Assembly: GCF_008017825.1 (NCBI RefSeq)
Contig: NZ_VRLS01000052.1
Span: forward strand, 186,001-250,000
Origin: Mesonia sp008017825
GTDB lineage: Bacteria; Bacteroidota; Bacteroidia; Flavobacteriales; Flavobacteriaceae
Direction of reading: 5' to 3'
DNA: 64,000 bases
Notes under the pieces: generated by a model
What the model was told of the DNA's origin: nothing
The model's database searches: none
What the model saw: only the letters and a program-made list of their open reading frames with translations
Made by a program: the position numbers and the translations under genes
Shown here: piece by piece, positions 1 through 8,668 of the stretch
Layout of the letters: each line of letters opens with the position of its first letter
Position numbering within the stretch: the stretch's first letter is position 1

Positions 1-1231
1 CAGCGGTATGCTCTATTTCGAATCTAAATTTTATAGATTTATTAAGTTTAAAGTCTATTCTAGGAACTACACGGTAAAGTTGGTTAATAGACCTTCCTCC
101 TTCTGAAGCTGAAACCGCTCCCCACGCAGAGGTAACCCCATAAGTTGTAGCTACTGCTCCTTCTACAGGATCACTTACACCGTTGTTATTTACAAGTCCT
201 GCATACAATCCTAAAGCAATTTTTTTATTTGTTAACTGCTGAAAATCTACCCAAGCGCTTTGGGTATTCATAGGTTTAAATACATCTACTTGGTCTGGTC
301 TACTATAACCCACGTAACCCCCTAACATTACTAATGAAGATGCATTTTGCGCAAAAGTGTATGCGGCACTAACTTTTAAAGGTTTGGTTGTTAAGGCTGC
401 ATAAGCCATCGTAGTAAAACTTTCTACTCTTTCATTAGATTTCTGAATAGCTTCTCCCGAACTTAATTGAGGTTTTAAATTTTCATATTGTTGAGCTATT
501 CCTGCTACAAATTTTTCAGATTTATACTGTAACTGAAGATGTAATGAAGGCATCCCACTATTTCTATAAGCCGTATTATCTGGAGTGAAATCTCGTTGTG
601 ATATGGCTGCAGCCATCACTTTAAATTTAGAATTTAATTGTTGAGTCAATCTAATTTGCGGATTTCTATTGAGTGCGAATATGGGAGATCCAGTACTATA
701 ATTTACCACATTAGGTAAACATTCTAATACTACCATAGGATGCCAATATTGACCTAAACCCAATTGAGTAGTTTCCCAGTCTAGCATAATATAAGCATGA
801 CGAAGCCTAAACTGATTAATGCCTCCTTCACTAGAGCCAAAAAACTCTCCCTCTAAAATTCCAGAGGTCTTTGCGTTCAGCACGTCTGGACCTTTTAATT
901 TAATACCAGCTCTAGAAAGAACAGACAACATATGAAATTGTGAGGCATCGTTAATATCTTCTCCATTGATGTCTAATTGTTCATCTCTAGGATATAGAGG
1001 TACTAGGTTTTCTCCTGCTCCAATAACTTGACGTGTATCATAAAAAGCATCATGTCTTATAAAACCATAAAAATCAATATCGATTTTATCATCATCTACT
1101 AAGGGTTGATTGACTGGTTTAGCAATAGTGTCTTCTTTCTTTTCTAGATTAGATTTGGTCTGAGCTACACCCATTGAAAAGACAAAAAAGGTTACACCAA
1201 ATACATAGGGTTTTAGGTTAATAAACTTCAT
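1..1231 (-). CDS. Porin-like outer-membrane beta-barrel protein (3' end outside window)
   Basis: An open frame of 410 codons starts at ATG 1231 and runs off the left edge, so the C-terminus is missing. The N-terminus (MKFINLKPYVFGVTFFVFSM, then GVAQ) is a signal peptide. The mature part begins with an acidic stretch and then FYGFIRHDAFYDTRQ. Alternating strands follow, such as INQFRLRHAYIMLDWE and TQLGLGQYWHPMVV, which resemble Bacteroidota porin or DcaP-like barrels. This is inferred from composition and motif style, not from a search. A 16-bp operator-like palindrome shared with paaK and paaE lies 31-46 bp upstream, so I infer that this is the outer-membrane entry route for phenylacetate or a related aromatic acid. 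The family name is uncertain; the outer-membrane barrel call is firmer. Confidence 0.7.
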   Translation of the reverse strand, partial: MKFINLKPYVFGVTFFVFSMGVAQTKSNLEKKEDTIAKPVNQPLVDDDKIDIDFYGFIRHDAFYDTRQVIGAGENLVPLYPRDEQLDINGEDINDASQFHMLSVLSRAGIKLKGPDVLNAKTSGILEGEFFGSSEGGINQFRLRHAYIMLDWETTQLGLGQYWHPMVVLECLPNVVNYSTGSPIFALNRNPQIRLTQQLNSKFKVMAAAISQRDFTPDNTAYRNSGMPSLHLQLQYKSEKFVAGIAQQYENLKPQLSSGEAIQKSNERVESFTTMAYAALTTKPLKVSAAYTFAQNASSLVMLGGYVGYSRPDQVDVFKPMNTQSAWVDFQQLTNKKIALGLYAGLVNNNGVSDPVEGAVATTYGVTSAWGAVSASEGGRSINQLYRVVPRIDFKLNKSIKFRFEIEHTA

Positions 1232-1261
1232 AAAGTAATTAATTAGGTTAAAAAACTACTA

Positions 1262-1277
1262 ACAAACGTTCGTTAGA
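1262..1277. promoter_or_regulatory. TetR-type operator copy 1 (degenerate), upstream of porin-like gene
   Basis: ACAAAC-GTTC-GTTAGA matches the ACTAAC-N4-GTTAGT palindrome seen before paaK and paaE at 10 of 12 arm positions. It lies 31-46 bp before the porin-like start codon. A -7-like element (CAAACGTT at 1263-1270 on the plus strand, one mismatch to CAAAnnTA) overlaps its left half. Confidence 0.6.
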
Positions 1278-1450
1278 TTAACAAATGTAATATTTTAAAC
1301 GAATTATTTTGTTAAAATGATTGTTTTTTAAAGAATTAATTAAATTAAAATCAGTTTAACCCACTTTAAGATGAGGATTTGATGTTTATGATATGCTCTA
1401 AAAATCACTCCAGAAGTGTCATTTCTAGAAGATTAAAGAAGATTTGAGCC

Positions 1451-1474
1451 AAAAAAACCTTTATAATAAAGGTT
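1451..1474 (-). terminator. Terminator downstream of mscS
   Basis: The arms AACCTTT (1456-1462) and AAAGGTT (1468-1474) enclose a 5-nt loop. On the minus strand the hairpin is followed directly by a run of seven T. It lies about 150 nt past the mscS stop. Confidence 0.5.
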
Positions 1475-1626
1475 AATGTTGGATATACTAAAGTGATGAG
1501 ACGTGAATTTTAAAAACTCTCTTTGGATAAACAAGAAAAGTTAGTCAACTTAAGATTGCGAATTAATTACAATGGTTAACCACTTTAACTCTGGACTTGA
1601 AGGAAATTAATAAATTAAAAAAGTCA

Positions 1627-2478
1627 CTAATCATCTATTTTTGATAAAGAGTTTTTAGTTACTCCCTCTTGATAAATAGCACGTTTAGGAATTGGAATTT
1701 CTATCCCTTCTGCATCTAAGGCTTTTTTAACGGCTTCTAATTGTTCCCAGAAAGCAGGCCAATAATCAATAGATTCTACCCAACAGCGAACCACTACTTT
1801 CAAGTCGTAATCTCCTATTTCATCGAGCCAGACATCTGGCGCAGGAGATTCTATTACTTTGGGATGTTTTTTTAGTGTAGATATAATGATTTCTCTTATT
1901 GAGTCTATATTCACTTCATAAGAAAATTTAAGTTTTAAATCTATTCTTCGGTATTTTTCCATCGTGCGGTTATCTACATCACTGTTGGATAAATTCCCGT
2001 TAGGCATGGTAATAATTCTACCGTCAAAAGTTTTAATTCTTGTGTACAAGATATCTATCTTTTGAACAAAACCTAAATTAGCATTAGCATAAATTAAATC
2101 TCCAACTTTAAAAGGCTTAAAAACTAAAATAAGTACTCCACCTGCAAAATTAGACAAGCTACCTTGTAAGGCTAAACCAATAGCAATTCCCGCTGCTCCA
2201 AAAATAGCTAAGAAAGAAGCTGTCTCGATCCCTAAAATAGAACCAAGAATAAAGAACAAAAATCCATACAGAAGAAATACAGATAAACTTTCTACAAAAC
2301 TTCGTAAAGAGAGTTCTGTATGGGATTTTTCTAAAATCCGTTTTAATACACGCATGAGTATTTTTATAGCAAATACACCTAGTACTAATATTATTATAGC
2401 AAATAGGGCTTTAGGACCAATGGCTATGAAATAGTCTATACACTTTTCTTGAAGTTCATACCAAAATTCTTTATTCAT
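1627..2478 (-). CDS. Small-conductance mechanosensitive channel (MscS family)
   Basis: This 283-residue inner-membrane channel is the size of a canonical MscS. It has about three hydrophobic segments (roughly residues 17-42, 60-86 and 88-112). The third is the Gly/Ala-rich pore helix with AAGIAIGLALQGSLSNFAGG, followed by VFKPFKVGDLI, which starts the beta domain. The C-terminal alpha/beta vestibule ends near residue 265. MscS opens under membrane tension to release solutes during hypo-osmotic shock. ATG 2478 places the first transmembrane helix at the usual distance from the N-terminus. The gene lies downstream of the 2-oxoacid dehydrogenase genes but is separated from them by a structured repeat, so it is probably its own transcription unit. 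Confidence 0.9.
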   Translation of the reverse strand: MNKEFWYELQEKCIDYFIAIGPKALFAIIILVLGVFAIKILMRVLKRILEKSHTELSLRSFVESLSVFLLYGFLFFILGSILGIETASFLAIFGAAGIAIGLALQGSLSNFAGGVLILVFKPFKVGDLIYANANLGFVQKIDILYTRIKTFDGRIITMPNGNLSNSDVDNRTMEKYRRIDLKLKFSYEVNIDSIREIIISTLKKHPKVIESPAPDVWLDEIGDYDLKVVVRCWVESIDYWPAFWEQLEAVKKALDAEGIEIPIPKRAIYQEGVTKNSLSKIDD

Positions 2479-2511
2479 TTTAGTCTAATTTTTTTTAAGA
2501 AAAATGCTTTT

Positions 2512-2622
2512 GCGTGAGGGATTGAAGCGGCATCCTTTTTTGCGTTTTTACAGTACAAAATGAACGCGAAAAAGATATAGTGTAAAGCCCGACCCCGCTT
2601 TTTTTTTTGCGGGGTCACGCCC
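2512..2622. repeat. Structured intergenic repeat, copy A
   Basis: GCGTGA (2512-2517) pairs with TCACGC (2615-2620). Inside lie AGGGATTGAAGCGG, a hairpin of the form CTTTTTTGCGTT/AACGCGAAAAAG, the conserved string AAAGCCCGACCC, and a GC-rich stem GACCCCGC/GCGGGGTC (2591-2598 and 2609-2616) closed by ten T. The strings GGGAT-GCAGCGG-like and GCCCGACCC recur at 29937-30031, so this is a dispersed element. It may be a structured RNA such as the Rfam Flavo-1 motif, but I could not test that. Confidence 0.6.
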
Positions 2623-2627
2623 ATAAT

Positions 2628-4676
2628 TTAATAATTTAGCAATTCTTCTATTTTATTTTTTACTTTCTCTGTTGAAGGAATCATCGTTTGTTCTAATGTA
2701 GAATTAAGTGGAATCGCCGGCATATTTTCTGAACCTATAGTCATAACAGGAGCATCTAAATACTTAAAGCATTCTTCTTGAATTTTACCCGATAATGCTC
2801 TTGCAAATGTATTGTTTGAAGGTTCTTCGGTAACGACTAAGCATTTTCCGTTTTTCTTTACGGATTTCATAATCGTTTCTTCATCTAGAGGAGCGAGCGT
2901 TCTTAAATCTACAATCTCTATTTTATCTTGCATTCCTAATTCTGCAGAAGCATTCATAGCCCAATGCACTCCCATTCCATAGGTAATGATAGAAATCGTT
3001 TCTTCTTCTTCTTGTTTCCAAATTTCTTGTAAGACCCAAGCTTTCCCAAATGGCAATACATAATCTTCACTAGGCTCTACAGAGGTGGCTCCTTTTGTTC
3101 CAGGAACTTTACTCCAGTACAATCCTTTATGTTCAAAAATCACTACTGGATTAGGATCATAATATGCTGCTTTCATCAAACCTTTTAAGTCGGCTCCGTT
3201 ACTTGGATATGCTATTTTAAGTCCGCGAATATTAGTAATGACACTTTCTACGGATGAAGAATGGTAAGGACCACCACTACCATACGCTCCAATTGGCACA
3301 CGTAATACCATAGAAACCGGCCATTTACCATTAGATAAATAACAGCTTCTACTTACTTCTGTAAATAATTGATTGAGTCCTGGCCAGATATAATCGGCAA
3401 ACTGAACTTCTACAATAGGTTTTAATCCTACGGCAGACATTCCCACAGTTGAACCTACAATAAATGCTTCTTGTATTGGGGTATTGAAAACGCGGTTATC
3501 ACCGAATTTTTGTGCTAAGGTTGCTGCTTCTCTAAATACACCACCCAATCTTCCTCCTACATCTTGACCATAAAGCAAGCAATCTTTATGCTTCTTCATT
3601 AACTCTTCAATAGCAAAAAGTGCGCAATCTACCATGACTACTTTCTCTGCTCCTTCTGGAGAACGAGTTCCTTGTTCTTCGGTAATGGTAGTCGGGGCGA
3701 AATCGTGCGTAAATAAATCTTCTGGTTGAGGATCTTCTGCTTGTAAAGCCTCTTGGTAATCTTCTTTTACTTTTACTCGCGCTAATGCTTCAATTGCTTC
3801 TAATTCATCTTCCGTAAAGCCATTTTTTGCTAAATGATTTTTCATTTTAGGAAATGGATCTCTACTTCTTGCTTCCTCTAAATCGTCTCTGTAAAACTCC
3901 ATCCTAACTCCAGAGGTATGGTGATTTAACAAAGGAACTTTTGCATGAATCAACATAGGGCGACGTTCTTTACGAATCGTATCAATGCAGTTTTGAACGG
4001 TGTTATAACTCTCGTCAAAGTCGGTTCCATCAATAGAAATCGCTTCTAATCCGTTAAACCCTCTTGCGTATTCTGCAGCATTTTGAGCTCTGGTTTCTGC
4101 TTCATTTGCCGAAATATCCCATCCGTTATCTTGTACTACATAAAGAATTGGTAAGCTTTTTAAAACTGCCATTTGAAAAGCTTCTGCAATTTCTCCTTCG
4201 GTTACACAAGCATCTCCTAAAGAACAAACCACCACAGGTTTATCTTCCCCAACAGGTAATCCTTCGGTTTCTTTATACCACATTCCCATTGCGGTCCCCG
4301 TTGCCGGAATGGCTTGCATTCCTGTTGCAGAACTTTGATGCGGAATTTTTGGTTTGTCTTCATCGTTTAAGCTAGGGTGAGAATAATAGGTTCTACCTCC
4401 CGAAAACGGATCGTCTTTTTTTGCTAACAATTGAAGCATTAGATCTTTAGGTTCCATCCCTATAGACAACAAAATAGAGTCATCTCTATAATAAGGAAAT
4501 ACATAATCGCAAGGCTTTAACTGCATCCCAACTGCAATTTGTATAATTTCGTGCCCTCTAGAAGTAGCGTGCACATATTTTGAAACTACTTTAAAATTTT
4601 CTTCATACAATTCGGTCATCGACTTCGCTGTACAAAGGTTTTTAAATGCTTTTTTATATAATTCTTTGCTTATCAT
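2628..4676 (-). CDS. Branched-chain 2-oxoacid dehydrogenase E1, fused alpha-beta subunits
   Basis: This 682-residue protein joins an E1-alpha domain (about 1-325) to an E1-beta transketolase-like domain (about 345-682). These are separate polypeptides in many bacteria. The thiamine-diphosphate/Mg motif is GDACVTEG at 154-161, closed by N184 in VQDN. The beta half has LLYGQDVGGRLGGVFR and PIQEAFIVGSTVGMSAVGLKP. The enzyme decarboxylates branched-chain 2-oxoacids and passes the acyl group to the lipoyl E2 encoded just upstream at 5070-6380. The only thing between them is a broken four-helix-bundle gene. No E3 gene is present in the window. A pyruvate or 2-oxoglutarate specificity cannot be excluded, but the fused form is usual for the branched-chain enzyme of Bacteroidota. 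Confidence 0.88.
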   Translation of the reverse strand: MISKELYKKAFKNLCTAKSMTELYEENFKVVSKYVHATSRGHEIIQIAVGMQLKPCDYVFPYYRDDSILLSIGMEPKDLMLQLLAKKDDPFSGGRTYYSHPSLNDEDKPKIPHQSSATGMQAIPATGTAMGMWYKETEGLPVGEDKPVVVCSLGDACVTEGEIAEAFQMAVLKSLPILYVVQDNGWDISANEAETRAQNAAEYARGFNGLEAISIDGTDFDESYNTVQNCIDTIRKERRPMLIHAKVPLLNHHTSGVRMEFYRDDLEEARSRDPFPKMKNHLAKNGFTEDELEAIEALARVKVKEDYQEALQAEDPQPEDLFTHDFAPTTITEEQGTRSPEGAEKVVMVDCALFAIEELMKKHKDCLLYGQDVGGRLGGVFREAATLAQKFGDNRVFNTPIQEAFIVGSTVGMSAVGLKPIVEVQFADYIWPGLNQLFTEVSRSCYLSNGKWPVSMVLRVPIGAYGSGGPYHSSSVESVITNIRGLKIAYPSNGADLKGLMKAAYYDPNPVVIFEHKGLYWSKVPGTKGATSVEPSEDYVLPFGKAWVLQEIWKQEEEETISIITYGMGVHWAMNASAELGMQDKIEIVDLRTLAPLDEETIMKSVKKNGKCLVVTEEPSNNTFARALSGKIQEECFKYLDAPVMTIGSENMPAIPLNSTLEQTMIPSTEKVKNKIEELLNY

Positions 4677-4683
4677 TACAATT

Positions 4684-4697
4684 TTGAATTTTTAATT
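4684..4697. repeat. Left inverted repeat of four-helix element 1
   Basis: TTGAATTTTTAATT is the exact reverse complement of 5054-5067. Allowing one mismatch, the match extends two or three bases outward. The arm overlaps the original stop codon of the inserted gene and begins 8 bp after the E1 start codon position. Confidence 0.75.
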
Positions 4698-5049
4698 AGA
4701 CTTTGTATTAATTGTTTTTACAATTGCCGTTAGCAGCCTAATCAACTCATTACAATCGTTTATATAACTTGACAAATCTATGTCTAAGTTCACTAATTCA
4801 CTCTTTTTTTAATAATTGAAGCCAATAGATTGTTTCTCTAGCTTCCTTACTTGAAATTGTGAGTTTATGTACAAAATCTGCTCGGCTTACACCCGCTTCA
4901 GATTCAGCAACATTAGCTCCTATACTTGTCCCACTTCTGAGAATCTGTTTAGAAATAACATACTCTTTTTCTGACTGAAGAATTTTATACAATTCAATAA
5001 TCTTTAATGCAAAATCGAAACTCTTATTCTTGACGATATTTTCTTTCAT
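4692..5049 (-). pseudogene. Four-helix-bundle protein (23S rRNA IVS-protein family), frameshifted; element 1
   Basis: From ATG 5049 the frame reads MKENIVKNKSFDFALKIIEL and carries the family hallmarks (RSGTSIGANVAESEAGVSR, SSKEARETIYWLQLL). It stops after 83 residues at TGA 4798-4800, immediately after a run of seven A. Skipping one base in that run continues the protein as SELVNLDIDLSSYINDCNEL, then IRLLTAIVKTINTKSN, to a stop at 4692. That supplies the missing fourth helix and restores a normal length of about 118 residues. It is therefore a one-base homopolymer frameshift, unless it is a sequencing error or programmed slippage. The gene fills the gap between E2 and E1, is co-directional with them, and is flanked by a 14-bp perfect inverted repeat. 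The molecular role of the family is unknown; some relatives are encoded inside 23S rRNA intervening sequences. Confidence 0.8.
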
Positions 5050-5053
5050 TAAA

Positions 5054-5067
5054 AATTAAAAATTCAA
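5054..5067. repeat. Right inverted repeat of four-helix element 1
   Basis: AATTAAAAATTCAA is the perfect reverse complement of 4684-4697. It lies between the inserted gene's start codon and the E2 stop codon. Confidence 0.75.
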
Positions 5068-5069
5068 CA

Positions 5070-6380
5070 TTAATAATTAGGGCGATCAAAATCTTCAAAA
5101 TAATCGGCTACGCGGCGTAAAAAGCTTCCGCCAAGAAAACCGTCTACTACCCGATGATCAAAAGAAAGCGATAAATACATCATACTTCTAATTTCAATTT
5201 TATCACCGTCTTCATATTCCATTACTTCGGCTCTTTTCTTGATGATTCCCGTAGCTAAAATGGCAACTTCTGGCTGGTTGATAATAGGTGTCCCCATTAA
5301 ACTCCCAAAAGTCCCCACGTTAGAAATGGTAAACGTACTACCACTGGTTTCATCGTGCTTTAGCTTGTTATTTCTAGCCTTATCTGCAAGGTCATTTACG
5401 TTGGCTGCAATTTCTTGAAGTGATTTTTTATCTGCATTATTTACAACAGGAACAATCAAATTTCCACTTGGTAATGCGGTGGCCATCCCTATATTAATGT
5501 CTTCTTTTGCAATGATATTTTTTCCATCTACGGAAACATTTATCATTGGGAAATCTTTTACTGCTTTCGCTACTGCCTCTACAAAAAGCGGAGTAAAAGT
5601 TAAGCGTTCTCCATATTTCTCCTGAAAAGCTTTTTTATTGGCATTTCTCCAATTCACCATTTCGGTTAAATCGGCTTCTACATAAGCGGTAACGTGTGGT
5701 GAGGTATGTTTAGAATATACCATATGATCTGCAATCATTTGGCGCATTCTATCCATCTCTACGATTTTCCCTTTTCCTTTATCTAGCTTTAAATCTGGTA
5801 CTTGAAAGCCTGTTTGTTCTGGCACAGGCTGTGCGAATTGGGCGGGACGACCTTCTTCTATATATTTGAAAACATCACTCTTTTTTAATCGACCCTCATG
5901 TCCTGTTGCAGGAATACGAGCTAATTCTTCAAAACTGATGTGGTAATCTTTTGCAATTTGCTGAATAAGCGGAGAAAAATAAGTATTCTGATTCTCATTA
6001 AGCGTATAGCTTTTGTTGGAAGAAGAAGAGATTTTTTGCTTTTTCAGTACTGATTTTGCAGGATTAATATTCGCTTTTTTAGGGCTTTGCTTTTCTTCTT
6101 TCTTGTCGGAAGAAGAAGTGGTTGCTACAGATTGATCACTAGAAGCTTCAATAATAGCAAGCACTTGACCTACCTTCACCACCTCATCTGGATGTACTAA
6201 TATTTCTTTAATAATTCCGTTTACGGGAGCAGGAACTTCTGAATCTACTTTATCTGTGGCTACTTCTAAAACCGTTTCATCTTGTTGGACTTGATCTCCT
6301 TCTGAAACTGACCAATTAATAATAGTTGCTTCAGAAATACTTTCACCCATTTTGGGTAATACGAGTTCTATATTTGGCAT
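5070..6380 (-). CDS. Dihydrolipoamide acyltransferase (2-oxoacid dehydrogenase E2)
   Basis: The protein has 436 residues. An N-terminal lipoyl domain (about 3-78) has the lipoylated lysine expected at K44 in EVATDKVDSE. A Ser/Lys-rich linker (about 80-130) and a peripheral-subunit-binding domain (about 135-175) follow. The catalytic acyltransferase domain carries the HRVVDG signature at about 409-414 (His409, Asp413) and GSTFTISNVG before it. It transfers the acyl group made by E1 to CoA and forms the core of the complex, taking electrons to an E3 encoded elsewhere. It is followed by the frameshifted four-helix gene and then E1. A TATTTTTG -7 box 38 bp upstream suggests that it starts its own transcript, separate from paaK-tetR. 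Confidence 0.92.
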   Translation of the reverse strand: MPNIELVLPKMGESISEATIINWSVSEGDQVQQDETVLEVATDKVDSEVPAPVNGIIKEILVHPDEVVKVGQVLAIIEASSDQSVATTSSSDKKEEKQSPKKANINPAKSVLKKQKISSSSNKSYTLNENQNTYFSPLIQQIAKDYHISFEELARIPATGHEGRLKKSDVFKYIEEGRPAQFAQPVPEQTGFQVPDLKLDKGKGKIVEMDRMRQMIADHMVYSKHTSPHVTAYVEADLTEMVNWRNANKKAFQEKYGERLTFTPLFVEAVAKAVKDFPMINVSVDGKNIIAKEDINIGMATALPSGNLIVPVVNNADKKSLQEIAANVNDLADKARNNKLKHDETSGSTFTISNVGTFGSLMGTPIINQPEVAILATGIIKKRAEVMEYEDGDKIEIRSMMYLSLSFDHRVVDGFLGGSFLRRVADYFEDFDRPNY

Positions 6381-6417
6381 AAAATATTCTTATGAACAAT
6401 GATTATTGCTAACTTCA

Positions 6418-6425
6418 CAAAAATA
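6418..6425 (-). promoter_or_regulatory. Bacteroidota -7 box upstream of E2
   Basis: The minus strand reads TATTTTTG, a full match to TAnnTTTG, with its inner edge 38 bp before the E2 start codon. No clear -33 TTTG is seen at the expected distance. Confidence 0.45.
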
Positions 6426-6504
6426 ACATTTTATGCCTATTTTTTATAGAAATTACAAAGTAATAACTAAATAGTTTCTCTTATTTTAACAGTTAAGTCT
6501 GTAC

Positions 6505-7080
6505 TTATTTCTCTATTCCTGAAAAAATAAATTGAAGCATTTCACTTTCAAATTGTGAGAGATCTATTTTTGATACATTATCATACAGATCTTGATTGTA
6601 AATCCATCTGAGAGAAGACAAAATATTATTCAGCATTATCTCTGTATTGGCGTTTCTAACCACATCTAATTCTTTAGCTTCTACTATCAAATCTCTAAAG
6701 GTATCTTGATAATATTTTCTGATTTCTAAAAACTCAGATTTAGAAGGTTCTTCCAAATGCTTCCAATCCTGAAGAATTAAATAGGTAGTATCTTGATTAT
6801 TTACAGAGACGTTTATATGCATTTTTATAGCCTCTTTCAATCTTTCTTCTTTGCGGAATTTAGAGCTCGCTATATTTTTAATTCCTGCATCAAACTTGTA
6901 AGCAATAGAGAGTAAAAGGTCTTGTAAAATATCTTGTTTAGATTTGATATGATTGTAAAGACTCGCAGCTTCAATACCGTTTCTTACAGCTATATCTTTC
7001 ATAGAAGTTGCGCTATATCCTTTTTCTACAAAAAGTTTTGCTGCTTCTTCCAAGACCAATTCTCTTTTGCTTTTTTTCAT
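6505..7080 (-). CDS. TetR/AcrR-family regulator in operon with paaK
   Basis: The protein has 191 residues. The N-terminal DNA-binding domain (about 1-55) has a helix-turn-helix in TSMKDIAVRNGIEAASLYNH, followed by a helical ligand-binding domain. It is clearly paralogous to the regulator at 26835-27407, sharing ASLYNHI-SKQ-IL in the recognition helix region. It begins 5 bp after paaK ends, so the two are co-transcribed. An operator-like palindrome precedes paaK, making autoregulation likely. In other PAA clusters a TetR protein (PaaR) senses phenylacetyl-CoA; that effector is inferred here. Confidence 0.85.
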   Translation of the reverse strand: MKKSKRELVLEEAAKLFVEKGYSATSMKDIAVRNGIEAASLYNHIKSKQDILQDLLLSIAYKFDAGIKNIASSKFRKEERLKEAIKMHINVSVNNQDTTYLILQDWKHLEEPSKSEFLEIRKYYQDTFRDLIVEAKELDVVRNANTEIMLNNILSSLRWIYNQDLYDNVSKIDLSQFESEMLQFIFSGIEK

Positions 7081-7085
7081 AAATT

Positions 7086-8426
7086 TTATGTGTTTCTTAA
7101 ATCTATAATCCTTTGCATTTTACCGCCTTCACTTTTAGGTATTTTCCCGTAAGGCTTCAAGCTAAGTTTCATGCTTAAACCTACGGAATCTTTTATGTTT
7201 TTTTGAAGCTTTTTGGTTAAAAATGTTAATTTTTCATGAGAAAATGATTCATTGAGCTCATAATCACTTGGTAATCTGCACTCTTTTTGAAAAGCTTCAG
7301 AAGTTTCTACACGAACTTCCACACAATCCATTAAACCTTCTTTAGTGACCACAAGTTGATAATTAGGAGCTAACTCTTCATAATCTTTAAAAACATCTTC
7401 CACTTGAGTGTGAAATAAATTTACCCCTCTTATAATAAGCATATCATCTGCTCTACCTTTAATCTGTCCCATTTTAATATGGGTTCTGGATTTACTTTCT
7501 TTATAAGAAAGGCTGCAAATATCATTTGTCCAATATCGTAAAAACGGCATAGCTTCTTTTGTGAGCGTTGTAAATACCAATACTCCTTCCTCGCCGTATG
7601 GTAAAGGTTCGCCTGTATGTTTGTCTACAATTTCTGGGTAAAAATGATCTTCCCAAATATAACTTCCTGTCCCTTGCTCATCATATGCTTCTTGAGAAAC
7701 ACCTGGTCCCATCACTTCACTTAAACCATATATATTGGTAGCTTTAACTCCCAATGAGTTTTCTATATCTTGACGAATACTATCGGTCCAAGGCTCTGCT
7801 CCTAATACGGCACATTTTAAGTTAATATCTTCTTTTGTCATACCGCGTTTCTCCAATTCGTAAGCGATGGTTTGAGCGTAAGAAGGAGTACAACATATAA
7901 CCTCTGACTGAAAATCTTTTAATAGATTAATCTGGCGATCTGTCATTCCTCCCGAAACAGGAATTACTCCCATTCCTAATTTTTCAGCACCATAATGTAA
8001 TCCTATACCTCCTGTGAATAAACCATAACCATAACTGTTATGCATTTTCATTCCGGGTTGAGCTCCTGCAGCCGCTAAAGATCTAGCCACTACTTCCGAA
8101 AAGATATCTAAATCATTTTTAGTGTAAGCCACTACGGTAGGTTTTCCTGTGGTTCCACTAGAGCAGTGAATTCGAGCTAAATCTTTTTCTGGCAAGGTTA
8201 AAAAGCCAAAAGGATATTGATCTCTCAAATCGGTTTTCTTCGTAAAAGGTAGTTTATGAATATCATTTATAGACTGAATATCTTTTGGGGATACGCCATG
8301 TTTATCTAAACTGTTCTTATAAAAAGGAACTTTCTCATATACTTTGTTTACTAAATTCACTAAACGCTCACTTTGTAGCTTTCTTAGTTCTTTTATAGGT
8401 AAGGTTTCTATCGTTGGGTTATACAT
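7086..8426 (-). CDS. paaK: Phenylacetate-CoA ligase
   Basis: The protein has 446 residues, close to the usual length of about 430. It belongs to the ANL adenylate-forming superfamily. The phosphate-binding loop is SSGTTGKPTVV (about 89-99). A later adenylate motif is YGLSEVMGPG, and the hinge/C-terminal lid carries KGRADDMLIIRGVNLF, all typical of PaaK. It converts phenylacetate, ATP and CoA to phenylacetyl-CoA, the first committed step, feeding the epoxidase encoded at 22.4-26.8 kb. It is followed after 5 bp by a TetR gene and preceded by a perfect 16-bp operator palindrome. Confidence 0.95.
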   Translation of the reverse strand: MYNPTIETLPIKELRKLQSERLVNLVNKVYEKVPFYKNSLDKHGVSPKDIQSINDIHKLPFTKKTDLRDQYPFGFLTLPEKDLARIHCSSGTTGKPTVVAYTKNDLDIFSEVVARSLAAAGAQPGMKMHNSYGYGLFTGGIGLHYGAEKLGMGVIPVSGGMTDRQINLLKDFQSEVICCTPSYAQTIAYELEKRGMTKEDINLKCAVLGAEPWTDSIRQDIENSLGVKATNIYGLSEVMGPGVSQEAYDEQGTGSYIWEDHFYPEIVDKHTGEPLPYGEEGVLVFTTLTKEAMPFLRYWTNDICSLSYKESKSRTHIKMGQIKGRADDMLIIRGVNLFHTQVEDVFKDYEELAPNYQLVVTKEGLMDCVEVRVETSEAFQKECRLPSDYELNESFSHEKLTFLTKKLQKNIKDSVGLSMKLSLKPYGKIPKSEGGKMQRIIDLRNT

Positions 8427-8449
8427 AATTACTTATTTTAAAAATACAA

Positions 8450-8465
8450 ACTAACATTCGTTAGT
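8450..8465. promoter_or_regulatory. TetR-type operator copy 2, upstream of paaK
   Basis: ACTAAC-ATTC-GTTAGT is a perfect 6+6 palindrome with a 4-base spacer, 24-39 bp before the paaK start. It matches the paaE copy in all 12 arm positions. A -7-like TTAGTTTG on the minus strand (8447-8454) overlaps it. Confidence 0.75.
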
Positions 8466-8668
8466 AAAATTACATAATAAAATCAAATCTGCAAGATTTA
8501 ACCACTTTATTTGTCGTTAAAACAACATAACAGCTATTAAAACTACAATTTAACAATAAACATAAACAATTTTAGAGAAATTGAAATAGCTGTTAAGGTG
8601 AAAGAATAAATCAGAAATAGAGATAAAAAGTAGTATTTTGCAAGCTGTTTCAATTAAATATAATACGT

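Larger units (their letters stand above)
1232..1626. other. 395-bp intergenic region between porin-like gene and mscS
   Basis: Apart from the operator at 1262-1277 and the terminator hairpin at 1451-1474, this stretch is AT-rich and has no open frame or repeat that I can support. Confidence 0.6.

Noticed and set aside
4064..4375. 103-codon plus-strand frame inside E1
   Set aside because: It is antisense to a well-conserved thiamine-binding region and its composition is low-complexity Leu/Phe. It is a shadow frame.
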